Shown one piece after another: positions 9,704 through 18,858 of a DNA stretch of 64,000 nt; positions within the stretch are counted from its first letter, which is position 1, and each line of letters begins with the position of its first letter. The stretch is from Candidatus Epulonipiscium sp. (GTDB lineage Bacteria > Bacillota > Clostridia > Lachnospirales > Defluviitaleaceae). The notes below the pieces were generated by a model. That model made no database searches and was not told where the DNA came from. It was given only the letters and a program-made list of their open reading frames with translations. The position numbers were made by a program, and so were the translations under genes. The stretch is from NCBI GenBank assembly GCA_012518815.1, contig JAAYRK010000017.1:1-64000 (forward strand), in the 5' to 3' direction.

Positions 9704-9745
9704 TTTCCAACGATACAACTATTATTAGTTGTATACTGTTGGAAA
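9704..9745 (-). other. Intercistronic hairpin upstream of the binding-protein gene
   Basis: Long inverted repeat (TTTCCAAC...ATACAACT, six-base loop, AGTTGTAT...GTTGGAAA) between the second permease and the binding-protein gene, with an internal bulge. There is no T run, so it is not a terminator. Such structures in transporter operons often mark processing sites that stabilise the downstream message. Confidence 0.6.
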
Positions 9746-9776
9746 ATTTATCAAAAATAATTTATTGAAATAATGT

Positions 9777-10604
9777 TTAACCTTTTACTCCTCCGGCAGT
9801 TGCACCACCTGTTAAAAATCTTGATGATGCTATATAAATTATTAGAATTGGAATACATCCTATTATAGAACCTGCCATAATCTGACCCCAAGGATATAAG
9901 TCTCCATAAATCAAGCCTGATATTATCAATGGGAATGTCTTTGCTTGGGTATCTGTTATATTTACTAATGCATATAGATACTCACCCCAGCACATGGCAA
10001 AAGCAAAGATAGCTGTTGAAATAACTCCTGGTATAGTAAGTGGAAAAATTATCTGATACATTATTTTGAATTTGCTACATCCATCTACTAAAGCTGCCTC
10101 CTCTATGTCATATGGAATGGATGATATATGAGGTATCAAAATCCAAGCTACATAGGGCAATGTAAAAGTCGGGTATATTAGCATCAAGCCCATAATATTA
10201 TCTGATAGGCCCACTCTGGATACAAATATATATAATGGAATATATAGCACTGAGGAAGGCAGCAGGTAACAAAACAATATTAATTTTGCAAAACTATTTC
10301 TTCCTTTAAACTTTAACCGTGATATTGAATATGCTGTTGGGTAAGCAATTAATATTGAAAGTAAAGTCACAACAAGTGCAATTAATAAACTGTTTTTTAA
10401 TGCACCCATAAAAGGCGTTTCAAAAATTAAGTAGTTAAAATTATCTAAAGTTGGATTGTTGGGTAGAAAGGTAGGTACCTTACTATATACTTCACCTTGT
10501 GTCTTTAAAGAAGTATTGAGCATCCAATATATAGGAAATAGTGCAACGATTAAAAATATCGCTACTGTTATCCGGTGTAATATCGTCACAAACTTATTAT
10601 TCAT
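9777..10604 (-). CDS. Carbohydrate ABC transporter permease (MalG type)
   Basis: Inner-membrane permease of 275 residues with about six hydrophobic segments. The loop for ATPase docking is seen as EEAALVDGCSKFKI (about residue 185). It pairs with the upstream MalF-type permease. ATG at 10604 follows AAGGAGGG by about 9 bases; a GTG at 10613 touches the ribosome-binding site and is unlikely. No ATPase gene is in the region, so a shared MsmX/MalK-type ATPase from elsewhere would be needed. Confidence 0.93.
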   Translation of the reverse strand: MNNKFVTILHRITVAIFLIVALFPIYWMLNTSLKTQGEVYSKVPTFLPNNPTLDNFNYLIFETPFMGALKNSLLIALVVTLLSILIAYPTAYSISRLKFKGRNSFAKLILFCYLLPSSVLYIPLYIFVSRVGLSDNIMGLMLIYPTFTLPYVAWILIPHISSIPYDIEEAALVDGCSKFKIMYQIIFPLTIPGVISTAIFAFAMCWGEYLYALVNITDTQAKTFPLIISGLIYGDLYPWGQIMAGSIIGCIPILIIYIASSRFLTGGATAGGVKG

Positions 10605-10618
10605 ACCTCTCACCCTCC

Positions 10619-11539
10619 TTACATATTTTCATCTGAAAGAGATTTTTTTGTTATTAAGCTAATAATGAGTAAGAATACTGGCATTGCCAATACTGAAACA
10701 GCTATACCTCGACCTATTTGCATACTTGCCATCGCTGTCTTATAACTATATACATTCATTACTTGTGTTTGACCATTTGGTCCTCCTCCAGTAAGCAACC
10801 AAACAGTTTCAAATTCATTAATAGTCCAAATACTTGACATTAATGTGGTTAAGAAAATCGTATCCATTATAGAAGGAATAGTAATATATAAAAACTTCTG
10901 CCACACCTTAGCTCCATCGATATCTGCTGCTTCATAATAGTCTTTAGAAATTGTTTGTAACTTAGCTAAGATTGAAATTCCAAAGAAAGGTGTCCCTCTC
11001 CATACATTGGCTACTATGATTGTAGTTAAAGCTAAGCTTGCTGTTCCAAACCATACAATATCTTTCTCAATAAGTCCTGCTAATTTCATTATGTGATTAA
11101 TAATTCCACCTGTTGAGGCAAAAAGCCATTTCCAGTTTAATACTGCAACAACGTTAGGAAGGGTCCATGGTACTAACAATAATGCCCTTGCAATATTTCT
11201 GCCCTTAAATTCAACATTTAATACCACAGCCATTAAAACACCTAAAATTAATTTAAAAAAAAGTGAGATTGTAGCAAATTGAACTGTCTTCCACAAAGAT
11301 AATAAATATTCTTTGTCATTAATTAATTTAATATAATTCCCTAAGCCAATAAAACTTGCTTCTCCTCCGATAGCCTTATCTGTAAAACTTAGAGAAATAC
11401 CCCATATCATAGGAACAAATAAGACACATGCTAAATATAAAAACATAGGTATGTTAAGCAAATAAGGAAAAGATTTTTTTGAACCTGGTAAAGCTCTCTC
11501 TGTGCTTTTTTGCCGGAATTTACTAGTTATATTTCCCAT
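10619..11539 (-). CDS. Carbohydrate ABC transporter permease (MalF type)
   Basis: First gene of the transporter unit, 306 residues with about six membrane segments after a basic N-terminus. The coupling loop appears as YYEAADIDGAKVWQKF (about residue 205). ATG at 11539 follows GGGAGG at 5 bases; the ATG at 11554 has no site. The MalG-type partner starts 14 bases after its stop. A strong promoter (11638-11666) and a palindrome (11568-11588) lie upstream. Confidence 0.93.
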   Translation of the reverse strand: MGNITSKFRQKSTERALPGSKKSFPYLLNIPMFLYLACVLFVPMIWGISLSFTDKAIGGEASFIGLGNYIKLINDKEYLLSLWKTVQFATISLFFKLILGVLMAVVLNVEFKGRNIARALLLVPWTLPNVVAVLNWKWLFASTGGIINHIMKLAGLIEKDIVWFGTASLALTTIIVANVWRGTPFFGISILAKLQTISKDYYEAADIDGAKVWQKFLYITIPSIMDTIFLTTLMSSIWTINEFETVWLLTGGGPNGQTQVMNVYSYKTAMASMQIGRGIAVSVLAMPVFLLIISLITKKSLSDENM

Positions 11540-11567
11540 GTTATCCTCCCACATATTTATTAATATT

Positions 11568-11588
11568 GATTATATTTTTGTTATAATC
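11568..11588 (-). promoter_or_regulatory. Palindrome in the leader of the transporter unit, possible operator
   Basis: Perfect inverted repeat GATTATA-N7-TATAATC located between the promoter and the first permease gene, about 29 bases before its ATG. The location suits a repressor site. RpiR (4417-5274) is the local candidate, which is an inference. Confidence 0.45.
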
Positions 11589-11637
11589 GACAATAATTAT
11601 ACCGATTGATTTGATTGCTTAACTATAATTTAATTAT

Positions 11638-11666
11638 ATTGTATTGTCAGCTTATTAATTTGTCAA
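11638..11666 (-). promoter_or_regulatory. Sigma-A type promoter for the sialic-acid transporter unit
   Basis: Read on minus: TTGACA at 11666-11661, 17-base spacer, TACAAT at 11643-11638. A perfect -35 and a one-mismatch -10 about 100 bases before the first permease start. Confidence 0.8.
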
Positions 11667-11727
11667 TAGAAAAAGAGAAATTTTTTTTATTTTTTATTTT
11701 GACGAGAAAAAATTTTTTATTTTTTAA

Positions 11728-11760
11728 TAAAAAATAAGCGGTTTTTATTTTAACCGCTTA
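11728..11760 (-). terminator. Rho-independent terminator after glnS
   Basis: Nine-pair stem TAAGCGGTT / AACCGCTTA with an A-rich loop and a T run on the minus strand, just after the glnS stop. It insulates glnS from the transporter promoter. Confidence 0.9.
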
Positions 11761-11771
11761 CTTTTATTTCT

Positions 11772-13436
11772 TTACTTCTTCCATGAACTTTTTAAAGATA
11801 CAATTCTATTAAATACAAGCTTCTCTTTTGTAGAATCCTTAGTATCTACACAAAAATAACCATGGCGTAAAAATTGGAATTTATCACCTTTCTTAACTTC
11901 TTTCATTGAAGGCTCAATTATACAATTTTTTAAAACCTTTAAGGAATCAGGATTTACTATTAATTCACCGCTTTCTTCATCTTCTATAAACAGATAATCA
12001 TATAATCTTACTTCTGCTGGAATTCCATGAGAAGCCGAAACCCAATGAATGGTTCCTTTTACTTTTCTTCCTGTAAAACCACTTCCACTTTTGGTTTCTG
12101 GATCATAAGTACAACGCAATTCAATAATTTCTCCAGTTTTTTCGTCTTTTATAACTTCTTCGCATTTAATAAAATAAGCATTCCTTAACCTTACTTCTTT
12201 ACCAGGAGATAAACGGAAGAATTTCTTTGGTGGATCTTCCATAAAATCTTCTCTCTCAATATATATTTCTCTAGAAAATGGAAGCTGTCTTGTTCCCATT
12301 TCTGGATTTTCAGCATTATTCTCAACATCAAGCATTTCTATTTGTCCTTCGGGATAATTAGTTATAACAACTTTAAGAGGATCTAACACAGCCATAACTC
12401 TTGGTTTTTTTAATTTTAAATCTTCACGGATACAATGTTCCAAAAATGAGATATCCACTATTCCTTTGTTTTTAGCAACACCTGTTTTATAGCAAAATTC
12501 CTTTATAGCTTCAGGAGTATAGCCCCTTCTTCTTAAACCTGAAATTGTAGGCATACGTGGGTCATCCCAACCGTCTACAATATTTTCTTCTACTAAACTT
12601 CGAAGTTTTCTCTTACTCGTTACCATGTTTGAAATTTCAAGTCTTGCAAACTCTATCTGCTTAGGAGGATTCTTAATATTAAGTTCTTCTAAAAACCAAT
12701 TGTATAAAGGCCTGTGATCTTCAAATTCTAATGTACAAATAGAATGAGTTATCCCTTCAATTGCATCAGATAGGGGATGTGCAAAATCATACATAGGATA
12801 AATGCACCATTTATCACCTGTATTATGATGACTTACATGAGCGATACGATAAATAACAGGATCTCTCATATTTATATTAGGAGAAGCCATATCAATTTTA
12901 GCCCTAAGTACCTTTGCACCATCAGGAAATTCCCCATTTTTCATTCTAACAAATAAGTCAAGATTTTCTTCTACTGAACGATTTCTATAAGGACTTTCTT
13001 TTCCTGGTTCCGTTAAGGTACCTCTATATTCTCTAATTTCTTCAGCAGTTAAATCATCTACATATGCCTTTCCTTTCTTAATAAGCTCTATAGCATACTC
13101 ATAAAGCTTATCAAAATACCAAGAAGCATAATAAAGCCTATCTTCCCAGTCATAACCTAACCATTTTACATCTTCTTTAATTGACTCCACGTATTCTACA
13201 TCTTCTTTAGTAGGATTTGTATCATCAAATCTTAAATTACACAGGCCGCCATATTTTTCTGCAGTACTAAAATCTAGCCAAATTGCTTTAGCATGTCCTA
13301 TATGTAAATACCCATTAGGCTCAGGAGGGAAACGTGTATGAACTTTTTTACACACACCTTCTTCTAAATCTTTATCAATTATGTCATGAATAAAATTAGT
13401 AAACTCTTCATTCATTAAATTTTTATTAGACTCCAT
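11772..13436 (-). CDS. glnS: Glutaminyl-tRNA synthetase
   Basis: Charges tRNA-Gln directly with glutamine. The 554-residue protein resembles E. coli GlnRS throughout: [15 protein letters not shown] (HIGH motif, about residue 46), [35 protein letters not shown] (KMSKS region, about 270), [16 protein letters not shown], and the two C-terminal beta-barrels. The C-terminal half and the sequence separate it from GluRS. AGGAGG lies 10 bases before ATG 13436; a TTG at 13439 is also spaced well. Most Firmicutes make Gln-tRNA through GatCAB instead, so this gene suggests past transfer or a dual system. Confidence 0.95.
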   Translation of the reverse strand: MESNKNLMNEEFTNFIHDIIDKDLEEGVCKKVHTRFPPEPNGYLHIGHAKAIWLDFSTAEKYGGLCNLRFDDTNPTKEDVEYVESIKEDVKWLGYDWEDRLYYASWYFDKLYEYAIELIKKGKAYVDDLTAEEIREYRGTLTEPGKESPYRNRSVEENLDLFVRMKNGEFPDGAKVLRAKIDMASPNINMRDPVIYRIAHVSHHNTGDKWCIYPMYDFAHPLSDAIEGITHSICTLEFEDHRPLYNWFLEELNIKNPPKQIEFARLEISNMVTSKRKLRSLVEENIVDGWDDPRMPTISGLRRRGYTPEAIKEFCYKTGVAKNKGIVDISFLEHCIREDLKLKKPRVMAVLDPLKVVITNYPEGQIEMLDVENNAENPEMGTRQLPFSREIYIEREDFMEDPPKKFFRLSPGKEVRLRNAYFIKCEEVIKDEKTGEIIELRCTYDPETKSGSGFTGRKVKGTIHWVSASHGIPAEVRLYDYLFIEDEESGELIVNPDSLKVLKNCIIEPSMKEVKKGDKFQFLRHGYFCVDTKDSTKEKLVFNRIVSLKSSWKK

Positions 13437-13500
13437 CAACAGCCGTCCTCCTTATAGTAAATATTACTATTATTAGCTCATAATATTTATATCATACTCA

Positions 13501-13529
13501 ATCCTAACATAAATTATTATCTCTTTCAA
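13501..13529 (-). promoter_or_regulatory. Probable promoter for glnS
   Basis: Read on minus: TTGAAA, 17-base spacer, TAGGAT, about 65 bases before the glnS start and after the terminator of the upstream gene. Confidence 0.5.
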
Positions 13530-13540
13530 TCTATCTTCAT

Positions 13541-13578
13541 AATAAAAAATAAGTTGCACAAATTATGTGCAACTTATT
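13541..13578 (-). terminator. Rho-independent terminator after the ferredoxin-like gene
   Basis: Thirteen-pair perfect stem AATAAGTTGCACA / TGTGCAACTTATT with a five-base loop, then a T run on minus. Overlaps the end of the gene. Confidence 0.9.
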
Positions 13579-14302
13579 TTATCTCACCCGATGTACTAAT
13601 GATAATTTCTCTATAATTAACAATTTTTTCAGCTTTAAGCATTGCTTTTTTAACAGCTGCTACAATTCCTGTACAACAAGGAACTTCCATCCTAACCACC
13701 GTAATGCTTTTAGGCTCATGCTTTTGTAAGATTTCAGTAAGCTTGTCAGTATAATATTCTATATCATCTAATTTGGGACAACCAATCATTGTAATATGAT
13801 TCTTAATAAAATCCTCATGGAAATTTCCATAAGCAAATGCAGTGCAGTCTGCTGCTATAAGCCAATTAGGATGTTCTAGATAGGATGCATCTGGATTAAT
13901 TAAACTCAGTTGTACCGGCCATTGCATTAATTGAGATTGAAGTTCAACCTTAGTTTCATCTTTAACTTCATCTTCTTTAATAGCAGCTTGTTTTCTTTCT
14001 ATAGTTTTTGCCATTGTTCCTGGACAGCCACAAGGCATTGGAGCTTTTTTAGCCTTTTGTATTTCTTCCATTCTTTCTTTAACTAATTCTTCATCAAAAG
14101 GTTTACTTTCTCTTTCAATAATCTCTATAGCACCTACAGGACATGCTGGTAAACAGTCTCCCAACCCGTCACAATATTCATCAGAAACAAGTCTTGCTTT
14201 ACCATCAACCATTTCAATGGCTCCTTCATGACATGCCTCAACACATAAGCCACAGCCGTTACATTTATCTTCATGAATATGAACAATCTTTCTTCTAACC
14301 AT
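13574..14302 (-). CDS. 4Fe-4S dicluster protein with extra cysteine motifs, function unknown
   Basis: A 242-residue cytosolic protein. Residues 10-65 form a two-cluster ferredoxin domain (CNGCGLCVEACHEG and CDGLGDCLPACPVG). A charged linker follows, then CGCPG near residue 93, and a C-terminal domain with DCTAFAYG, IGCPKLDD and VPCCTG, which could bind another metal centre. This arrangement recurs in anaerobes, but I know no proven function. It is monocistronic: it has its own terminator, AAAGGAGG before ATG, and is divergent from azlCD. Confidence 0.85.
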   Translation of the reverse strand: MVRRKIVHIHEDKCNGCGLCVEACHEGAIEMVDGKARLVSDEYCDGLGDCLPACPVGAIEIIERESKPFDEELVKERMEEIQKAKKAPMPCGCPGTMAKTIERKQAAIKEDEVKDETKVELQSQLMQWPVQLSLINPDASYLEHPNWLIAADCTAFAYGNFHEDFIKNHITMIGCPKLDDIEYYTDKLTEILQKHEPKSITVVRMEVPCCTGIVAAVKKAMLKAEKIVNYREIIISTSGEIK

Positions 14303-14389
14303 TATTCATTCCTCCTTTATTCTTTAACTTAATTATAGCCCCTTATTTAATTCAATTCTGTGATTTAAATTACATTTAATTAATAAATA

Positions 14390-14417
14390 TTGACTATTTA
14401 TCTTATTGAGATATAAT
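14390..14417 (+). promoter_or_regulatory. Promoter for azlCD
   Basis: TTGACT, 16-base spacer, TATAAT, 34 bases before the azlC start. Confidence 0.75.
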
Positions 14418-14451
14418 ATTTTCAATTGATTATTAGAATTGGGGCGACATT

Positions 14452-15150
14452 ATGAATTCTGATTTTTCTCGAGGATTTAAAGCCGGAATTCCTATTGCAC
14501 TAGGATATTTTCCAGTATCCTTTACCTTTGGATTAATAGCAGTAAATGGTGGAATTCCTGTTTGGCTTACAATATTTATTTCTTTTTCGAATCTTACTTC
14601 TGCAGGACAATTTGCAGGAACTAATTTAATTATTGCAAATGTACCTTTTATAGAAATTGCTTTAACAACTTTTGTTATAAATATCCGCTATATGTTGATG
14701 TCCTTATCACTTTCTCAAAAAATTAAAGCAAATATGCCTATGCTTCATAGATGCATTATTGCCTTTGGAATAACTGATGAAACTTTTGCCGTTGCATCCC
14801 TTGAAAAAAAAGAATTAACTTTTTCTTATATGATAGGGCTTATAGTAGGACCTTTTGCAGGCTGGGTTCTGGGAACTGCTACAGGAGCAATGGTTTGTTC
14901 AGTACTTCCTGAGCAAGTTCAAAGTGCTATGGGCATTGCCTTATATGCTATGTTTATTGCTTTGGTAATTCCTCCGTCAAAAAAATCAAAAGCGGCTCTA
15001 ACAGTTACTAGTATTGGAATAGTTATAAGTTCAATTTTTAAATGGACTCCATATATTAATCAAATATCTGACGGTTTTAGAATTATTATTGCAACAATTG
15101 TTGCTTCTACTATTGGAGCACTATTATTTCCTAAAGGAGAAGAATTATGA
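14452..15150 (+). CDS. azlC: Branched-chain amino acid exporter, large subunit
   Basis: A 232-residue membrane protein with several hydrophobic segments. The AzlC signature is near the start (RGFKAGIPIALGYFPVSF), followed by FSNLTSAGQFAG and the SLSLSQKI region. With AzlD it forms an exporter for branched-chain amino acids and analogues. The stop overlaps the azlD start by four bases (ATGA), so the two are translated together. The ribosome-binding site (GGGGCG) is weak. Confidence 0.93.
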   Translation: MNSDFSRGFKAGIPIALGYFPVSFTFGLIAVNGGIPVWLTIFISFSNLTSAGQFAGTNLIIANVPFIEIALTTFVINIRYMLMSLSLSQKIKANMPMLHRCIIAFGITDETFAVASLEKKELTFSYMIGLIVGPFAGWVLGTATGAMVCSVLPEQVQSAMGIALYAMFIALVIPPSKKSKAALTVTSIGIVISSIFKWTPYINQISDGFRIIIATIVASTIGALLFPKGEEL

Positions 15151-15449
15151 GTTATGCTTTTACTGCAGTTATTATTATGGCTATCGTAACCTATATCCCA
15201 AGAGTTTTACCTATTGCTATATTTAGAAAAAAAATTAAATCAAAATTTGTTCTCTCTTTTTTATCTTATGTCCCTTTTGCTGTTTTAGGGGCTATGACTT
15301 TTCCTGATATACTTTACTCCACAAATCATATGTATTCTGCTGTGGCAGGCATGATAACAGCATTGCTTTTGTCATATTTTGAAAAAGGACTTATGACAGT
15401 TGCTTTATGCAGCATTATTGTAGTTTATCTTTGTGAAATAGTAATATAA
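15147..15449 (+). CDS. azlD: Branched-chain amino acid exporter, small subunit
   Basis: A 100-residue membrane protein with the AzlD pattern: ITYIPRVLPI-like segment (residues 11-20 here TYIPRVLPIA), SYVPFAVLGAM in the middle and a hydrophobic C-terminus. Translationally coupled to azlC and followed directly by a terminator. Confidence 0.92.
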   Translation: MSYAFTAVIIMAIVTYIPRVLPIAIFRKKIKSKFVLSFLSYVPFAVLGAMTFPDILYSTNHMYSAVAGMITALLLSYFEKGLMTVALCSIIVVYLCEIVI

Positions 15450-15476
15450 AAAAAGCCTGCAAGTTCAGGCTTTTTT
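15449..15476. terminator. Bidirectional terminator between azlD and the glycosidase gene
   Basis: Stem AGCCTG / CAGGCT with a CAAGTT loop, flanked by an A run and a T run, so it can stop transcription from both convergent genes. Confidence 0.9.
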
Positions 15477-15477
15477 A

Positions 15478-17313
15478 TTAATTTAAGGTTATTAAGTTAA
15501 GTTCTCTATCAATTTGACTTTTTAAACTTTTTGGCGGATTCCACAAGGAATCATATCTAAATATTATAAATCCCTTATAGTTACTATTTTCTCTTCCTTC
15601 ATCTATCATCCTCTTAAGCATATCATTAGTGCCAATCCATTCATGCTTTCCGTCTCCTGCCCAAGCATCTTCTTGACCTAGTTTATATGCTGCCAGGCCT
15701 ATATAAAGATCAATATCATCATTCTTTATTAAATCATTCCATTCTTTAACTACTTTATCATAAGGAAATGAAGAATGATTAAATCCAAAGTATACCTGTG
15801 GGCAAATGTAATCAATATATTCAGAGCTAGAAAGCCACTTTTCTACATCAATATACTGATTATTATAGTTTCTACTAATAATTCCTTGAGGACTTATACC
15901 AAACTTTATATTAGGATTATAAGACTTTATTGTCTTATATACCTTTCTAACCAATTGATTTACATTTTCTCTTCTCCAGGCAGCTTGACTAAGAGATCCG
16001 CCTTCTAGTAAATAATTTTGATAATCTACAGCATCAAAGCTCATATCTGTAGTAGGATAAAAATAATCATCGAAATGAATCCCATCTACATCATAATTTT
16101 GAATAATTTCTTCAATACCCTTAACAATTAAATTCTGAACGTCTTCGTTGGCAGGATTATAATAAATCCCACTATTTATCTTTATTACTCTATTGCTTCC
16201 ATCATTTAACCATTGCAAGGCTTGATTATTAGTACTTAAAGCTTTATTATTATTTCTAACACGGTAAGGATTAATCCAAGCTTCAATCTTTAAACCTTGA
16301 GAATGAGCTTCATCTGTCATAATTTCAAGAGGATCATAAAAAGGATTTACCCCCTCTGTCCCTGAAATAATATATGACCAAGGAAAATAATTAGAAGGAT
16401 ATATTGCATCTCCAAAAGGCCTAACTTGGACAAAAACAGTATTAAAACCGGCATCTTTAACATTTTTAAACATTTTGCTTATAGTTTCTTTAAATTGAGC
16501 TTCTGTCTTATTAGGAAAAATATTTTGCAATTCCAAATAAGAAATCCAAACTCCCTTTATTTCTCCTTCTACAGTATTATTCACATTTTTACTTTCTTCA
16601 AGATAAGCTTTCTCTATCAAAAACTGCTTTAAATAATTATCATATTTAGATGCATTCTCAAAATTTTTACGTGAAATAACCCCTTTATCAGTTAAACTAA
16701 TTAGTAAGCTAGTTTCTTCATTTTTCATTTTTGTAAAAAGACAATTATATGACATCATAACTATATAATCTCTTAATATTCCAGTTTTCTCTTTAGACTT
16801 TAACAATGATAACTCATTATTATTAATCATGCCAATTTGATGTGCAAAATCTAAAGAATTATTTAGGTGAAAATCTCCATCCTTATCGCTATACCCCAAA
16901 GCTCTAAGTAAAAAAGTCATATATTGTTCAGGTGTAATATCATTTTTAGAACCATACAATGTATCACTAATACCATAGGTCAATTCATTATTATATAAAT
17001 AAGAAACACTTGAACTTGCCCATTCTGGTACATCTACAAAAGGATGCGGTTTTGTTTTATCTTCTTTTAATGCCGTTTCTTCAGCTCCTAGCAATCTTAC
17101 TAACATAACTGCAGCTTCAACCCGATTAGATTTTCTGTTTAACTCAAAACCCTTATTAGTTCCTAAAAATAGTCCCAGTGCTTTTAAGCTTTCAGCATTC
17201 TTTACATAATCACCTTTTTCTTTAGCAAAACTTAAGCTAATACTTGATAAAGATATGGATAAAATTAAAGTTAACATCATTAAATTCTTAATAAATAACT
17301 TTATTCTTTGCAT
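15478..17313 (-). CDS. Secreted family-10-like glycosyl hydrolase (GHL10/DUF187) with SLH-like N-terminus
   Basis: An exported protein of 611 residues. A signal peptide (about 1-30, ending SLSFA) is followed by repeats resembling S-layer homology modules (about 35-150; GLFLGTN, RVEAAVMLVRLLG, FVDVPEWA, ITPEQYMTFLLRALG). A GHL10 barrel runs from about residue 250 to the end (IKGVWISYLE, FNTVFVQVRPFGDA, KIEAWINPYR, GIHFDDYFYP, DYICPQVYFGF). Related proteins are cell-surface glycosidases with poorly known substrates, possibly peptidoglycan. AGGAGG precedes ATG. It is monocistronic with a terminator shared with azlD. Confidence 0.9.
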   Translation of the reverse strand: MQRIKLFIKNLMMLTLILSISLSSISLSFAKEKGDYVKNAESLKALGLFLGTNKGFELNRKSNRVEAAVMLVRLLGAEETALKEDKTKPHPFVDVPEWASSSVSYLYNNELTYGISDTLYGSKNDITPEQYMTFLLRALGYSDKDGDFHLNNSLDFAHQIGMINNNELSLLKSKEKTGILRDYIVMMSYNCLFTKMKNEETSLLISLTDKGVISRKNFENASKYDNYLKQFLIEKAYLEESKNVNNTVEGEIKGVWISYLELQNIFPNKTEAQFKETISKMFKNVKDAGFNTVFVQVRPFGDAIYPSNYFPWSYIISGTEGVNPFYDPLEIMTDEAHSQGLKIEAWINPYRVRNNNKALSTNNQALQWLNDGSNRVIKINSGIYYNPANEDVQNLIVKGIEEIIQNYDVDGIHFDDYFYPTTDMSFDAVDYQNYLLEGGSLSQAAWRRENVNQLVRKVYKTIKSYNPNIKFGISPQGIISRNYNNQYIDVEKWLSSSEYIDYICPQVYFGFNHSSFPYDKVVKEWNDLIKNDDIDLYIGLAAYKLGQEDAWAGDGKHEWIGTNDMLKRMIDEGRENSNYKGFIIFRYDSLWNPPKSLKSQIDRELNLITLN

Positions 17314-17530
17314 ATTATCCTCCTAAATAAATAGATATAAATACATATGGTATTATAACATATTCTGTCAAATTTCTTCTTTAAGAATATGTTAAAAAGA
17401 TGTGACATCTGTATGAATATTATTTCAATTTATTTTATCCTTGTAAATATAAACAATTTTTTAAGAATCTACTTAAAAATAGTCTAGTTTTTTATAATTT
17501 TATTAAGACTTGCTAGACTTTGCTTTTTTA

Positions 17531-17570
17531 ATAAAAAATACTTCCAAATAAATATGTGATTTGGAAGTAT
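17531..17570 (-). terminator. Rho-independent terminator after the iron alcohol dehydrogenase gene
   Basis: Twelve-pair stem ATACTTCCAAAT / ATTTGGAAGTAT followed by a T run on minus. A second weaker repeat (AGTCTAG / CTAGACT, 17481-17519) lies further downstream. Confidence 0.88.
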
Positions 17571-17588
17571 CATAGCTATAATAACTTT

Positions 17589-18692
17589 TTATTGTACATT
17601 TAAACTTTTTTCATACATTATATAAAATTCCTTTTTTGTAACTTTGCCGGGGTGATTTTTAAGTTTTAAGTCATTTGTAACCATATCTTCTGCATAAGCA
17701 TTTATTTCTTCTTTAGTAACTTTTTCTTTTTCTCCTAATAAATCATCTATAAATTTTCCTAACTCTTCAAGGTTTTTAAATCCTAAACAAGTTAGTATAT
17801 TATCTACTCTTTCTTTATTTGGATATATTTCTAGATATGCCTTCATCAAAAGAGCATTAGCCCTTCCATGGGCTATATTATGAAAATAAGTAAGGTGATA
17901 ACCCATACCATGAGGTAAAGAAGTTCCTGTTTGAGCAATAACCACTCCTGCAATTGTAGAAATAAGTATCAGCTTTTCTCTTAGTTCATAAGTAAAATTC
18001 TCTTTTTTTAGGTCGTCAATACATTCTGCAAAAAGCTTGAGACCTTTTTCTGCCCATGTATCACTAAACAAATTAGCTTTTACAGTCAAATAACCTTCTA
18101 CTAAATGAGAAAGGGCATCTAAAGCCGTGTTAATTGTAATAGACAAGGGCATATTCATCATATACTTTGGGTCTAAGAATGCAACATCAAAAAATACTTT
18201 ATGAACTATATTTACTTTTGTTTTCTTTTGATGATTAGTTAATATTGCATAGGGTGTTGTTTCTGAGCCTGTTCCAGCAGTTGTAGCAACTGCAATAGCA
18301 GGTAAAAGTTTCATAGCTTTTAAAATATACAAATCTTCTATTGTAGCATCTTCATTAGCTACTAAAATATTTATAGCTTTTGCTGCATCAAGAGGAGAAC
18401 CTCCTCCTATTGCAATTATAAAATCTATTTTTTCCTTCTTGCCCAAGTTTGCACCTTTTTCTACGGTCTCCAGGGAAGGATTTTCTTCTATCTCGTCAAA
18501 AATGCAGTAGTCTATTCCATTAATATTTAAGACTTCTAATATATCATCTAAAGAACCATTTTTCTTAGCTGAGTTCTTTCCTGTTACAATCATAGCTTTA
18601 CTTCCATACTCTTTAAATAAAGATGAATTATTTTTAATAACTTCTTTCCCAAATATTATTTGTGTAGGCATAAAATACTGAAAATCTTTCAT
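17589..18692 (-). CDS. Iron-containing alcohol dehydrogenase
   Basis: A group-III dehydrogenase of 367 residues using NAD(P)H to interconvert an aldehyde or ketone and an alcohol. Visible: IIAIGGGSPLDAAKAI (about residue 83-98, cofactor loop), TTAGTGSE (about 137), and the metal-binding segment DALSHLVEG (about 190) with HGMGYH and HGRANALLM further on. ATG at 18692 follows AAGGAG at 10 bases; upstream in-frame starts have no site. Substrate cannot be read from the sequence; fermentation of acetyl- or butyryl-derived aldehydes is plausible. Confidence 0.92.
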   Translation of the reverse strand: MKDFQYFMPTQIIFGKEVIKNNSSLFKEYGSKAMIVTGKNSAKKNGSLDDILEVLNINGIDYCIFDEIEENPSLETVEKGANLGKKEKIDFIIAIGGGSPLDAAKAINILVANEDATIEDLYILKAMKLLPAIAVATTAGTGSETTPYAILTNHQKKTKVNIVHKVFFDVAFLDPKYMMNMPLSITINTALDALSHLVEGYLTVKANLFSDTWAEKGLKLFAECIDDLKKENFTYELREKLILISTIAGVVIAQTGTSLPHGMGYHLTYFHNIAHGRANALLMKAYLEIYPNKERVDNILTCLGFKNLEELGKFIDDLLGEKEKVTKEEINAYAEDMVTNDLKLKNHPGKVTKKEFYIMYEKSLNVQ

Positions 18693-18828
18693 CAACCATC
18701 TTCTCCTTCTATTCATATATACCATTATTATGGATTATTATATTCTATATTATAATAAAAGTCTATTTTTTAAACAATTGCATCCATATATATAAAGGTA
18801 TTAGATTGATTTAAAGATCTTTCTAATT

Positions 18829-18856
18829 AAAAAAGTCATGGCTTACGCCATGACTT
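18829..18856 (-). terminator. Rho-independent terminator after purL
   Basis: Perfect stem AAAAGTCATGGC / GCCATGACTTTT with a four-base loop and flanking T run, right after the purL stop. Confidence 0.92.
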
Positions 18857-18858
18857 TT

